Positions 1 through 12,283 of a stretch of DNA of 64,000 nt are shown in pieces. The stretch is from contig OZ024935.1 of assembly GCA_964017235.1 (NCBI GenBank), forward strand, positions 34,327,596 through 34,391,595. Reading direction: 5' to 3'. The notes under the pieces are model-generated. The model had not been told where the DNA came from. It did no database searches and saw only the letters and a program-made list of their open reading frames with translations. The stretch is from Sabellastarte sp. h YS-2021 (lineage: Eukaryota; Annelida; Polychaeta; Sabellida; Sabellidae). The translations under genes and the position numbers were made by a program. Position 1 is the first letter of the stretch. Every line of letters starts with the position of its first letter.

Positions 1-700
1 CTATTGAAAAATCTTCGCAATAAAAATTTGACTACAAATTTTAACTACAACATATAATCATGCAACTAAATGAAAAATAATGGGTCTTAACTACGGTTAG
101 TAAGGGCAATTTCTTTCAAAGTTCAATATAAAAATAATTTAAAATAATATTCAGAATACTATTCAAAATTTAATTCAAATCACTAGAAAATTACTACAAA
201 ATACTACCAACAGAAAATTAAATTTACTTGCAAATGTGCTACTAATTTACTATAAAGACAAATATTTTACTACAAGTACTGTCAAAAATACTATATTTAC
301 TTCAAATTTCCACAAAAGAACCACTATAAATACACTAAAAAAAATGTACTACAAACACACAGCTCTAGAAATACTATTTTGCTTTGAAAAAATACAGTTG
401 TGTTGAACAATACAGGTATTTTATTTATCAAATAACGGTGCCGACGACCGACCAATTATTTGCAAACAAAAAGTACCCAATCGATATGAGTTGTAATAAA
501 CAACTGACAACCAACTCGAGCGATGAACAAATATGACAAGAAAAGCAATAAAGAGCAGTGGAAAAACGAAATTTATACTGCCACACACACACAAATATGA
601 GTACCGAAACCGTACACTGTTTTACAGCAAATATATTTGTGACAATAATTTAAAACAAAATACCTACAAATATGAAGTAAAATAGTGTATATTTTATAGA
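1..700. other. AT-rich stretch without recognisable gene
   Basis: Very AT-rich DNA with runs such as ACTACAAA and AATACTA. Every frame is broken at short intervals and no domain, RNA gene or clear repeat family was recognised. It probably is intergenic DNA or decayed repeat. Confidence 0.6.
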
Positions 701-708
701 AGTTTACC

Positions 709-798
709 GGAAATCACGCTAAGATCGCCGATTAACACACTACAAAAACGAAAATTCACGCTAAGAATTGCCGATAATTCACGCTAAGAATTGCCGAT
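709..798. repeat. Short tandem repeat, 23-bp unit
   Basis: Two perfect adjacent copies of a 23-bp unit (753-775 and 776-798, beginning AATTCACGCTAAGAATTGCC) follow a diverged copy near 709-732. The tract is short and no function can be read from it. Confidence 0.75.
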
Positions 799-1224
799 AG
801 GTGAATTTCAGAACACTAAATTACAGCATATTATAGACAAACAAAGTAAAAAATAACAATGAATCGAAGAAATACCTGTTTTATTCACCACAAAACACCA
901 AGCAAATTCAAACAAAGTTCAAATTCACATGGTGAACGAAAATTAAAGATTCATCACAAATAAACAGAAATACCTACAAAACCAATACCAGAATGTAGTG
1001 GGTGATAAAATCACACACTTCTGGTACCAGTATTGTAAAATACCAGACTCACCAGTAGTTATCTGTAGTGATGCTGTAGGATTTCTTTTAGGTGTTGTTC
1101 CTTTGGATATGCACAGATAACTGAATGTGCTTAGCTCATTTCCTGTTCTTCACTTCCAGTGGGGAGATACTAAAACTCAAACGGTAGGCGAACGGACTTC
1201 CATTCAAAACTACCCGGCGGCTTC

Positions 1225-1540
1225 ACTTCAATATTCTAAAGCTGTAAAAGAATTCATAAATGAGATACGAGGCAAAAACACAAAATAGGCTATTTTATGA
1301 CCCCAGTTTGACCCATAAAGGGGTGTCAGGGGGTAAATCTTCACATATAGTTTCACAATACCTTTTAGTACATTCTAAAGCTGTAAAAGCAATAATAAAA
1401 AGGGGATATAAGGCAAAATGTCAAAAGTGGGGAAGAAAATTTGACTTGCTTTCTAGACTCTCCACATATGGTTTCCTACTACCTCCAAATACATTTTATG
1501 GCTCTAAATGCAATACTTAAGAAGATAATAGGGGGTTCGC
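1225..1540. repeat. Diverged tandem duplication of about 140 bp
   Basis: The phrase ATTCTAAAGCTGTAAAAG occurs near 1234 and again near 1373, and each copy is followed by a related AAGGCAAAA segment. This points to an old tandem duplication. An 86-codon open frame crosses it but has no recognisable domain and is treated as chance. Confidence 0.5.
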
Positions 1541-1849
1541 ATGAATTTTAAGCTTTCTGGTTGGTACCCCCTCTCTTAAAATCTAACCAGCTTGCGTTTT
1601 TGATAATATAAACATGTGTATGAAATTACAAGCCTCTGCGGTCAGTAGATTTTGCTGAGCGGCGATGACGGGCGGGTGTATCCAAAAAACTATTTTTTGA
1701 TCATGTGACCTTGATAAAGGTTAAAGGTAAAACTTAAGCATGTGAAAAATATTTCCCACGCCTGAAACTGAAGCAAAAACAAATAAGCGCCTATTCAGGG
1801 AGACTTAATTAGCCTTGCACGATCACTCATCTGCTGCTTGCAATAAAGC

Positions 1850-2140
1850 CTCTGGGTTTTTGAAATGGTTTTATCAAGAATAGTTTTAAGTTTGCTTACC
1901 AGTACACCAGATGCTAATTTATATGTTACACATAAAAGAGAAATTGGTCTCCAATTTTTCATAATTCATCTTTCCTTATCTCCTTTTGGAATACATGAAA
2001 CAATTCCTTGATGTAAAGTTGTAGAAAGTATTCCTTTATCAAAACATCTATTTATTGCCCTGGTTACCAAAATTTTTAATTTTAATAAATCAGAACTTTG
2101 TTACACTAAGAGCTTACAGTCTCAATATTAATAAAATTGC
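1850..2140 (-). pseudogene. LINE reverse transcriptase remnant
   Basis: Read on the minus strand, this segment gives a decayed run typical of the N-terminal palm of LINE reverse transcriptases: a KGILSTTLHQGI-like helix, SCIPKGDK, and the strongly conserved NWRPISLL block, followed by a VYKLASGVL-like segment. Frameshifts and stops interrupt it, and no YADD motif or endonuclease remains. It resembles the plus-strand LINE at 17.0-21.7 kb in wording (IPKGNK, NWMPISLL there), so both probably belong to one family. A 66-codon minus-strand frame at 2270-2470 may be a more upstream scrap of the same element, but it shows no motif. Confidence 0.7.
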
Positions 2141-2479
2141 AGCCTACTTGCTAGCTCTTAATTAGCTTAGTGTTATTCAACTTTCTCCAGTAAAATTTGA
2201 CGCACCTCATGCAGTTACAGACTTTTTACGTGATAATCACATATTTATAAATTCTCATTTTTAGGTACCTTATATAACACTTTTTTCTGATTTCCATTCT
2301 TGTAGAGTTATGTACTTGTATGTAATTTCCCTGATAACATCAATTGAGCTTTTTTCGGATAAGTTTATAAAATGCATAGACTGAACTATTGGTAATTTAT
2401 GGGCACAGTTGAACTTGCGAAGGCTATCCACCCAGATGAAAATCCAAAAGTCGTTCATTATCAGGGCCATGAGGCAGAA

Positions 2480-3415
2480 TTATGTGTACTCTATCCTGAT
2501 GTGTTACAAACAAGCATCTATTATTTCAGATGATTTTTTCACATTAACTGGCAAGAATATTATATATGAAAAAATATGAAACATTACTCCATTTGTGAGT
2601 GAATTTATACATAAATTAGGAAACTTAGTAACAATGAAGGTGCTAAGCATTGATGACTTTCAGAACTGTATTGAGGACTACATCCTTTTTTGTTTTTATA
2701 ATGGAAAACTTTAAACTTTTCAAAACTGAATTTAAGAGAACCATTTAAACTAGAGATTTTAATGTCCTTTGAAAGTTTAATATTAACTGCTGATAATACA
2801 TGTATGTATGAAATCAGGAGTAAGTTGTACACAATTCCATACAATTGAGTTCACCCTTCTAGGGGATCTAATTGTCAGAAACGTGATGCAAAATGGTACG
2901 GGTGTTGATCCACTGTCCATTTAATAGTGAGACAACCTATTAATGAGTTATCCTAAAGACGAACAAAACACCCCACTTCATTGAAACATGTTAGCAAGAT
3001 AGTAACTTGAAAGTACATGATCTGACGTTTACACTTTTACATGTTCCTAAAACACAGACACCTACACATAGCATTTAAAAATACCCTGTTCTGAAAAAAG
3101 CATAGTTTTCTGCTGTATACATACCTTTTTGTTTTGCATGCAGATAGTAAAGACACAGGAAACTGCCCTGAACATTTTAGTGTATGACACGACAAAATAT
3201 ATGTGTACACATATAACATACAAACACATGTATACTATGGAAGGGGAGTATTCTTTTAGAATAAATATATGTACGATAATGATTAATGAGGTGGGTATGA
3301 ATATTGCATTTAAGTGTGAAGCGCTGCTGTTAGTAAGTAATATATGTTATGAATGTAAAGTACATTGTGACGTTTTTTAAAGGAAAGGGTGATTGCTCTT
3401 CACAGTTTTAGGTCT
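2480..3415. other. Stretch without recognisable gene
   Basis: AT-rich DNA with short accidental frames only. No element termini, RNA gene or coding motif was seen. Confidence 0.5.
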
Positions 3416-3419
3416 GTCT

Positions 3420-3580
3420 CGGGACATAAATAAAGTGGTTGCTGGTTACAGGTTGCAGGTGGTTGCTTTTTGCAGGTTCAAATTAATTTAAAATGCATGG
3501 GGGTTTCAAAGGTGGCTGCTTTTTGCAAGTAGTTGTTCTTCAAAGGTGGCTACTTGAGCAGGTTCAACAGTATTTTTATT
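3420..3580. repeat. Short minisatellite-like cluster (GGTGGTTGCT...GCAGGTTC)
   Basis: Three to four imperfect copies of GGTGGYTGCTTTTTGCAGGTTC-like text lie here. A single related copy occurs at about 26450-26515 (TGGTTGCTCATTGCAGGTTC). It looks like a dispersed short repeat. It has no coding content. Confidence 0.5.
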
Positions 3581-4610
3581 ATCCCTATGTTTATTGGATA
3601 TTAATACTGAAGAGACAGGAGCAGAAGATACACTCCACCCCGTCCATCCCACACCCCTAGAAGTGTTTACAAGTTTAGGTATTGGCTATGTGATACCATT
3701 TACATGGTGTCAGTGGTTCTGCTTACATTTCATTAACTGAAAAGACAAAGGCAGATTAGGGATGATTTTGTGTTATACATTTAATTAGATATGTACAAAA
3801 CATATATAAAAAACTTGATTAGAATTCTGTAATCACTAAGTGTTACATATGAGTATTTCATTATTCCTATATATTTCGGATGTATTAATTATGATAAGAC
3901 AGCTATAGAGACCTTCAAGTAGAATGAATATTTGTAAATGGCTATGGCCATTCTTTTGATTGCTATCTGGTGTCCACAGGTAATTTTACTTACAGCTCAA
4001 ATTTGTAAGATACACTTCTGAAACATGTACAAAGATATATAGTATTCATAAATCATTTGTACTGTGTGTCTTACAAGTATAATGATGTAGAACCCAGTAC
4101 ATGGGTTAATTAGCATAAAGTGGGTCGATTTTTCAAGAATTTCCACCAAAATAAATGTGTGCTGTTTTCCTCCATTATAAAATTTTGGAAAAGTATCACA
4201 GTACATAGCTACATTTTAAAAGATGAGATTTGGATGTTATGATGTCTGTTAAATTTAATAGTTAAAATTATTAAATTGAATTTTTGCCCTTCTTATGGAG
4301 GGGAAAAGCCTGACTGAAATGAATAATGACACATTCACAAACCAAATCTATTGATTATGAGTGTATTGCAATTTTCTTCTGTATATCTGCCAAACATAGT
4401 GTTTCTAGCTAATTTAGTTTTTACACAGCACTGAAAAAGCCTTAAAAATCGACCAACTTCATGCTATCCAATGTAAATGTAACAGTACATTATACAGACT
4501 GAAACTTCATCAACTGAAAATTTTTCCTGATAAGAGAACAAACAAAATTCTAAAAATATAAGTGGATCTGTTAAGATCTAATCACATCTTTTTATAGCAA
4601 TCCATTATCC
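3581..4610. other. Stretch without recognisable gene
   Basis: AT-rich DNA without open frames longer than 70 codons, element ends or RNA genes that I can recognise. Confidence 0.5.
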
Positions 4611-4618
4611 ACTAATAT

Positions 4619-4915
4619 CCCAGCAGGCAGAGACCTTTGAAAACAGGTTGATTTAGTGTTGAAAATTGATCCTGATGTTGATGTACACTTTTTCAACACA
4701 AAATCAAAGTTAGTTTTCCGACATGAAAAAGTAGTTCTATGTTAGACATGAAATACTGGTAATTTATCATTGAAAATTGATCCTGACATATCTTCAACAT
4801 TAAATCTAAGTTAGATTTCTTGCAAGGAAAAGTACATTTTCAACAGTAAATCCAAGTTTGATTTCTGAATGAAAAAAAAGCATCGGAGATGCCCGTACCC
4901 ACACAGCCTGAGAAA
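4619..4915 (+). mobile_element. CCCAGCAGG-type non-autonomous element, left-end type
   Basis: The segment opens with CCCAGCAGGCA and continues with repeated phrases of the form GTTGATTTAGTGTTGAAAATTGATCCTG. The same terminus bounds the DIRS-like unit at 8214, and its inverse (TGCCTGCTGGG) occurs at 14604 and 16531. No matching right end is visible nearby, so this is either half of an element or one partner of a long split pair with the right end at 16541. Confidence 0.6.
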
Positions 4916-5029
4916 TAGTTTTCAACACCATGATATATAGAAGTACTGAAACAGTACAAAGACCAGAATACTTTCAGATATATATATATACATATATCTC
5001 AAAAAAGAAACATGTCTCAAATATGGCAG

Positions 5030-5950
5030 GTGAACACACTTTGGCAGAGCCAAAGTTAAAGGTCACACTCTAATGATGCACACTTACACCACCTAACCGA
5101 TGTCCCTACCAGGTGTCAACCTACACCTTACGGAATCCAAGTAATAGCCTGGACAAGATTGTCAAACTCATGATCACTACAACAAGGTCTAAGGTCAAAT
5201 CAAGGTAACACCATGACGTTGCACACCTACAACCCCCAACCAATGTCCCTACCAAGTATCAACTTCCTACAGCTTACGGTTGCCAAGATATAGCCTGAAT
5301 AAGATTTTATAGATCAAGGTCACTACAGCAATAGCAAAGGTAGAATCAATGTCACACCATCATGACGTTGCACACCTACAACCCCCAAACAATGTCCCTA
5401 CCAATTATCAACTTCCTACACCCTACAGTTTCTGAGACATAACCTGAACAAGATTTTATAGGTCATGGTCAGTATGGCAAAGTCAAAGGTCAAATGAAGG
5501 TCACATCATGACATTGCACACCTACAACTCCCAACCAATGTCTTTACGAAGGATCGACTTCTTACACCTTTCAGTTTCTGAGATATAGCCCAGACAAGAT
5601 TTTAAAGGTCAAGCTCACTATGGCAAGGTCACACCATAACGCACACCTAAAACCCCCAACCAAAGTCCCTAAGAAGTATCAACTTGCTACACCTTACAGT
5701 TTCCGAGATATACCCCTGACAAGATTTTCAAACTCAAGGTCACTCCAGCAAGGTCAAAGATCAAATCAAGGTCACACCTTGTTGGATACCTACACCCCCT
5801 AACCAATGTATCCAAGAAGTATCAACAGCCTACACCTTATGGTTTCTGAAATACAGGCTGAACAAACTTTTCCCACTGCCAGGCTGCCCATCCGGACACC
5901 ATGGGTGAAATCAATACCCCAACTGGCCTTAAAGGCTATGGGGTAAAAAG
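5030..5950 (-). mobile_element. Hairpin-capped tandem-repeat element, family 1, minus copy
   Basis: About six imperfect monomers of roughly 140 bp, each with a TCCCTACCAAGTATCAACTT-like phrase, a GATATAGCC phrase and AAGGTCA half-sites. Read on the minus strand this is the same family as 57303-57990. The unit ends at 5916-5945 in a hairpin (ACCCCATAGCCTTT / AAGGCCAGTTGGGGT when reversed), matching the hairpin cap of the other copy. No protein is encoded; the 60-codon frame at 5620 simply reads through monomers. Confidence 0.8.
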
Positions 5951-6246
5951 TAGTCATATTTTGGAAGAAAAACATATTGATTGTGGGAAAATGTATGACA
6001 TGAGTATGTTAATTGTGTACCTTCCCTGAAAACGGTGGGCTTTTCAAAAAAAATTGTGTTATGGCTAGATAATTTGATTCATCCTTCTTTATTAGTTCTT
6101 GTAATGTCCTGTTTTAATTTATGCCTTTTACCTCGAGGAATACCTTTCATTAGTTAGCATTTTAATAGCAGATGTGTGAAATTATCACAAAATTTCATAT
6201 ATATTTTGTGTTCTAATAGCAGCACTAGTCTCAAATGATAACAAAA

Positions 6247-7881
6247 CAGTAGCGTAGGAAGCGGGGGGGGGCCTTTTGTCCCCCCCCCCACTTTTTGATA
6301 TTAGAAACCCATGATATCTGATGAATTTTAGATACTTTTTCAAGAGATTCACAGTCTATCAAGATTAAATATATTTTGAGATAAACTATTTAAACTATTT
6401 TAACCAGATGAATCTAACACAACTTAAATTTATCAAAAATATAATCTTAAACATATAATATTAAGAAACATGTCCATGTAATTTAAAGTGCAGTGAGATA
6501 CTGATGTAGCCACTGTATGTTTTAAATATGTTGCTAAATTTATGTCAAAACCTTTGACTATTGCTAGGGACTGTAAGAAAGAGTTTTTTGAAGGGATGTT
6601 ATAGATGGGCGAGGGGATTATCTACAACCAAAGTGAGGTGTGCATACCTTGGTTACATATTGTGTCAATTTCTGGGAGATGATTGTAATTGGATCTTTGA
6701 ATATTATAATGATGGAAACAAAAATATGATCCATAAAGCCCAATCATGCCGCCGTCGCTGCCACATAGATTTATTTCGGCATGTAATAACTTAGAAAATA
6801 TTTTACTTAGAACTTTTAAATTTGGCATGTGGGTAACATAAGAAACATTGAAAGGTCAAAATATAGATCATCAAAATATAAATGCATTTATATACAACTT
6901 TATTCTTGTTTCTTTCCAAGGCTTTGGGCAAGAACCGTATTGCTTGTTATTCAGTTCTACATCATGATGCAGGGAGTTTGGGTATGTTGTGCCTGGTTGT
7001 TTTCATGGGATGCCAAATCCAGTCATTCTGTAACCCAATCACATTGATTGCATTTCATTGTCCAAGCCTCCTAATATGTTTTAACCCATTGACACTATTA
7101 ATGCTCGACTTAAAACCTAGGTTGACAAATTATTTTTAAAGCACTTTATTCCCATAAATATATAGTAAGTTTGTAATACAACAAAGATTAAAGTATAGGG
7201 TTTTACATCCCATTCAATAGCCAGAATCATACAGGGATAGGCCCTCAGCATCCCCACATCTGGGATTCAAATTCATTACCCCAGAGATGGCTGCCTATGA
7301 TTAGATGCGAATACAACTATAACAAATTTTTATACAGTTTAGGTTTAACTATTTGCAGATTAGTGTGGATCCAGAATGGATATGAGTTTAGAGACCCTAT
7401 GGCCTAATGAAGGTATTCTTTGAGCAATTTTCTAGTTTCTGAATGCCCTCACCCTCAAACTGCTTCCCAAATTTTGCTTATGTTAACTTGCAAGTTGGAA
7501 TTTGATCATTTTGTGTTTAATCATACTAGTGTTTTAAGCAAAATTAACCATTGATATTTTGTATTTCTCAATGATACAGTAACTTCTGTTAGTGTAAAAG
7601 TTTGTTGTATATTCATGGAAGATTAATTTAAGATTAAAGACAAATTCTTCAAATTATTTTGCAGTGTATGCCCACTTTACCTTTGTTCCGCAAAAATGAT
7701 ACTAAAAGTTTGAAATAATAGCTTTAGGACTCAACCCCCCAAATTACAAAATATTTACATTTTAACTTAACATCCCCTTGACTCCTTGAGAATGGTATCA
7801 CTTCAACTGGTGTTATAAGTTAACACAACGGTTGAGTTTAACTTTGGCCCTCCCACTTTTCATATGCTTTCTACGCTACTG
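6247..7881. mobile_element. TIR-bounded DNA element (CAGTAGCGTAGGAAG)
   Basis: The left end reads CAGTAGCGTAGGAAGC followed by a G8-10 run. The right end has the inverse, CTTTCTACGCTACTG, preceded by GGCCCTCCCAC. The 1635-bp interior is AT-rich with small frames only, none recognisable. The CAG start fits hAT-like or other cut-and-paste elements, but flanking 8-bp duplications do not match, so the superfamily is not fixed. A poly-G/poly-C pair at 6261-6291 could form a hairpin inside the left end. Confidence 0.6.
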
Positions 7882-8876
7882 TCAAGATGCACTCCAAGAG
7901 AGCAGAATGCTTAACTTGATGTGAGCCAAATCTTGAGTGTTATAAAGTATTCTATTGTCGCCCATCTATTGTTTAACTTTTAAACTGTGCAGGAAGACAG
8001 TGACCAGAAATGTCATATGAAAAGTGTACAAAATATTAGGGTCATCTGTGTAACTGTGCAGTTTGAATTTTGATTTCTAGTGATATGAATAACATATTTG
8101 TAGGTTACATGGCTTCTGAAATATTAATAAAAAAGCAGCACTTATGCTATATCTGTTGACAAATATCCCCGCAAAGGAATGATGAATGAACTGACATAAT
8201 TAGGAAATACTACCCCAGCAGGCACACAACCTGAGTTCAATGTTGAAATTAGGTTGGTCTTTGGTTGATGACATTGCACAACCTAATTTAGACTTGGTAT
8301 CAACGTCATTATCTGACCCAGAATTCAATCAAAATTTCTGACTTTGAAATCAGGTTGATTTTTAGTCGATGATGCAAAACCTAATTTCAACCTGTTATCA
8401 ACGTCAGTAACTGACCTTGAATCAATTCAACTATGATGTTGTCACAATGATGTCACGTGTGACATCACGCTTGATGTCATACAGGATGGCAGTGAGCAAT
8501 AATAGGGGATTTTAGGGAACTTTGTCAAAAAATATCTTGGGATGGGGTACCCAATACTCATAATTCACTGACCCCTCAATTTTTAACCCATTAGTTTGCG
8601 GGATGACACCTTGGTGTCAGTTAGGTCATTCCTGAGAGGGTACCTTAAGCTGACATTTAGTATGCATGACCATGCTGTTTGTAAACTGGCTTCTGATTGG
8701 CTTCCCTCGCCTTCTTTAGCCAGAAAATTTGAACCCTTCTTCCATTTACAGCTCACACTTGGAAGGGGTAACAGCTCAAGGACAACTTTATTTTACTTTG
8801 TTTTTCTTCTACATGTACTTTGGGTTGTTGTTTTTAGTGTTATTTTATTTCATCTTAGTTTTACAACCTTCGGTAT

Positions 8877-10079
8877 ATGGAGAAGAAAAAGTATAATTTA
8901 CGTTCTCAAAAAGCTGATACTCAGGTATCTCTTGCTTTGCATTTGGCGGATGATAACGAATTTATAACGAACTTGTTGGGACAACAATCACAGGTCATGT
9001 CTCACCAAGATTCAGACTCTTCGCTGTCAGGTAGTGAACTTGATTGTGGACAAATAATTCATACATCTGACAGTGACGGTGCGGGCCCCAGTGGGCATTC
9101 GTTTAACCAATTACAGGTCGAAAATGCTGGCATGACTGGCATGACTTGGATTTTCAAGAATCACAAACATTGGTAAACCAACAGATTCTATCTCAGCTTA
9201 CTGCTATCGGTGATAGGCTTCAAAAATTAGAAGATAAACCTGTAAAGAAAACGGCTGACAGATCCAAAGTCAAGGGCACTAAATCACACAAGAGTACTCG
9301 GGTAAACAACACAGAAAGTACTCGTGCAGAAAAAAGTACTCCTACAACCACTAATGATTGTTGTTCTCAGTCGGGTACTACCCATATCCCTTCATTAGAA
9401 TACATCAGAGCAAATAACCAAATTCAATGCAGTGTTGAAGATAGAATTAAAGAATTGCAACAGCTTGCAAAAACAGGTATGTCTGAAAATAAAATTAAAT
9501 CTCAAAGTGGCGGATCAGTAGATGTTTTTGTAAAACATAGGGTTAGATGGCCACATGAACATGTTTTGGCTGGGTCCCAGAAAGAAAGAGTTTCATACGA
9601 CCAATTATTGATGGGTCAATGGATGGCAGGGTTTTGCAGAACAATGCATGAAGAAAATTGTATTCAAAATAAAGATGCAATGTTAGATTATCTCATTTCT
9701 TTATTAGATGACTCCAACGATTTCTCTTGGAATTCTGCAAAGGCCTGCCATGCAGTGCTTCTGTGTCGCATGGAACAGGGTGAAATTAAAGATTACACAC
9801 AAACTGATCTTATTGATCGCATTAGAAGAGCTCATGCTCAACGCCATGTCCCTTCCACTCAAAATTTTTTCTAAAAATATTACCAAACGTGAGAAAAATG
9901 CAAAAACCATGATTTGTCAGTTCTTTAACCAAGGCTCATGCATGCACTCAGCAACACATGACACCAAAGGTGTGGTCTATAAACATGTTTGTAACCATTG
10001 CTTAACAAAGAATGGGAAATCGTTTCCACATCCAGAAATGGATTGCAAAACCAAAGCTAGAAATACAAAAAACGAATAA
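8877..10079 (+). pseudogene. Gag-like protein of the DIRS-like element, two frameshifts
   Basis: Starts at an ATG (MEKKKYNLRSQ) and runs in three frame segments: 8877 to about 9150, about 9146 to 9874, then to 10079. The middle part has a coiled-coil-like helix (QLTAIGDRLQKLED) and a basic Ser/Thr/Lys linker. The C-terminal segment has a Cys/His cluster (CQFFNQGSC, then HVCNHC and a late Cys) like the zinc-binding tail of DIRS gag proteins. The second frameshift falls at a T-run followed by CTAAAAA near 9868, so a homopolymer indel, a sequencing error or a translational shift are all possible. The first shift near 9150 shows no slippery run. The gene abuts the RT frame at 10082. Confidence 0.75.
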
Positions 10080-10081
10080 GC

Positions 10082-12283
10082 TTGGGCGTTGGTTCATCCA
10101 AATTGTGTCATTATACAACTAGAATGATTTGGAATACAAAACATGATGAAAAATCGACCTTACTTGCATATAATGCAAACATTCAAACAGCTTTTCACTG
10201 GTTTAAATCTTCTAAAGCTTTTAATAACACAAGGAACCACAGAACCTACGCCCAAGTTGTCAAGACCTCTGATTTCGATCATAGAGGCAGTATTTCTGCA
10301 AAATATTGTACCTCGGGTCCCCGCATCGTCATTGTCAATAACGAAAAGGTCAAACCTAAAATAGTTACCCCTTCCAAGGTGAGTATAAATGCAAAGGGCT
10401 GCACCTCCCTCAAAAAATCCTTTCCACAAATATGGGAAAGTAGTAGGGACAGTCTAAATGCTCAGCATCAGGGGTTTCTAGCCAACAGGTTTAACATTCT
10501 TATGGATCTTCATGATGATTCATCATCAGATCGTTATACAGACACTGAGGCATCTGAGGGGGAGGTGCAGCCTTTTATAGATACAGTTGTGCCACTACAT
10601 ACTCAAAACGCACATAGTCGTTCTATACACGGTGACCAAAAATCAGACAATGTTATACCACAGCATGAACATGGTCCTAAAAATACCGACTCTTTGCCAA
10701 ATAACATTAAGGCAAACCATGTTACTGTGAATACACTGCTTGATGGCCCTTCCCTACATACCAATCATACCAAACAAATGGCCACTACGTTTGTTGAGAA
10801 GACACAAAAACATGTATCTAGGGATGAAGAACCCCATTCTTCTGCACATTTACAACAAATTCCCTTATACGTATGGCAAAATAAACATCTTAGCAAAGAT
10901 CATGTGGCCTGTATAGTTCAAAATGGTGGGGATTTTGGGCATATCCCATTGAACGACTTGAAAATTTATGATGGCCCCGAGATTTTCTGGCAAAACATAC
11001 CTGATATACTAGAAGCTCACAAAATAATACGAAATAGTGGAGTGCCAAATTTTTTAAAATCAAGAATACCAGTACCCACTCAACTGAATCCTGAAAGATG
11101 GCATTTCCATATGCAAGATTATTGGGATCAGCAACTCCCAGATCTAATAAACTATGGATTTCCACTTGACTTTGACAGGAAATTTGAGCGTCACTCAACA
11201 TATCATAACCATACCTCGGCTACCCAATATATCGAACATATTGACCAGTATTTAGCTGAGGAATTGAAGTATGGGGCAATATATGGCCCTTTTAAACAAC
11301 TGCCATTTCCTGTTCACATTTCTCCTCTCATGACCAGGCCAAAACAAAATACTGATAAACGTCGTACAATAATGGACCTCAATTGGCCAAAAGGGGCATC
11401 TATCAACAGTGCCATACATAAATTTAAGTACCTGGATACATATTTCTCGTTATCTTATCCTTCTATTAATCATATAGTCGACCATGTTAAAGAATTGGGT
11501 CCAGGTTCCTTATTGTACAAAGTAGATATCAGTAGAGCATTTCGACACTTGCATATTGATCCGGGAGACATTGATCTGCTGGGAATACTTCATCAGGATC
11601 TATTCCTGGACGGATCTCTGCCTTTCGGATTTCGACTCGGATCCGGATTTTTTGAGAGATGCTCCGATGCCATTAGGTTCATTATGAAAAAACATAATCA
11701 TAATGCACTCTTAAATTATATAGATGACCTCATATATATTGGATTACCGTCCAAAATATATCAATCATATCATTTTCTATTATCTCTGTTAAAGGATCTA
11801 GGATTAGAGGTGAGTGATTCAAAGTTGGTTCCTCCCTCTACATGTGTCACATGTCTAGGTATACAGGTTGACACCATCAACAAGACGTTATCCATTCCTC
11901 AAGAAAAATTGCAGGAAATTAAACAAATGTGCAAAACATGGACACAAAAGAAAACTGTGACTAAACAGCAGTATCAATCCTTGTTAGGATCCTTACTGTA
12001 TATCACAAAATGTATCAAACCGGCTCGTATCTTCTTGAACCGTATGTTGCAAGTATTGAGGCCACACCATAATTCGCATAGATTCACATTAAATCCTGAA
12101 TTTTTTCAGGATTTATGTTGGTTTAATACCTTTTTAGACCAATATAATGGTGTTACTTATTTTGACAATAAGACACTTACCATGCAGTACATCTCGATGC
12201 TTCCCTGTCGGGTATGGGGGCTACTTTTGCAAATATGGTATACACCTTGCCCATTCCTCAGCATTGTCAGCACCTACATATAA
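10082..12283 (+). CDS. DIRS-like reverse transcriptase polyprotein (RT part)
   Basis: Open frame of 733 codons beginning at a TTG two bases after the gag stop; the first in-frame ATG is codon 17 or so. Residues 1-300 are a low-complexity linker. The RT domain follows: motif A at about D482 (VDISRAFRHLHI), motif B (GFRLGSGFFERC), motif C YIDD at 546-549 (NYIDDLIYIG) and motif D/E (CLGIQVD). These are diagnostic of the DIRS/LTR-side RT lineage rather than LINEs. The last 30 or so codons are off frame: the RNase H domain resumes in another frame near 12180, so the true protein is interrupted by one indel. Confidence 0.9.
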   Translation: MGVGSSKLCHYTTRMIWNTKHDEKSTLLAYNANIQTAFHWFKSSKAFNNTRNHRTYAQVVKTSDFDHRGSISAKYCTSGPRIVIVNNEKVKPKIVTPSKVSINAKGCTSLKKSFPQIWESSRDSLNAQHQGFLANRFNILMDLHDDSSSDRYTDTEASEGEVQPFIDTVVPLHTQNAHSRSIHGDQKSDNVIPQHEHGPKNTDSLPNNIKANHVTVNTLLDGPSLHTNHTKQMATTFVEKTQKHVSRDEEPHSSAHLQQIPLYVWQNKHLSKDHVACIVQNGGDFGHIPLNDLKIYDGPEIFWQNIPDILEAHKIIRNSGVPNFLKSRIPVPTQLNPERWHFHMQDYWDQQLPDLINYGFPLDFDRKFERHSTYHNHTSATQYIEHIDQYLAEELKYGAIYGPFKQLPFPVHISPLMTRPKQNTDKRRTIMDLNWPKGASINSAIHKFKYLDTYFSLSYPSINHIVDHVKELGPGSLLYKVDISRAFRHLHIDPGDIDLLGILHQDLFLDGSLPFGFRLGSGFFERCSDAIRFIMKKHNHNALLNYIDDLIYIGLPSKIYQSYHFLLSLLKDLGLEVSDSKLVPPSTCVTCLGIQVDTINKTLSIPQEKLQEIKQMCKTWTQKKTVTKQQYQSLLGSLLYITKCIKPARIFLNRMLQVLRPHHNSHRFTLNPEFFQDLCWFNTFLDQYNGVTYFDNKTLTMQYISMLPCRVWGLLLQIWYTPCPFLSIVSTYI

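Noticed and set aside
2402..2533. Plus-strand 44-codon frame (MGTVELAKAIHPDENP...) that looks protein-like
   Set aside because: It reads smoothly but has no clear splice acceptor, no recognisable family and no neighbouring exon. Kept only as a note.
8596..8967. 123-codon frame before gag
   Set aside because: It overlaps the gag start in another frame, is hydrophobic by chance and lies in the leader of the DIRS-like unit.
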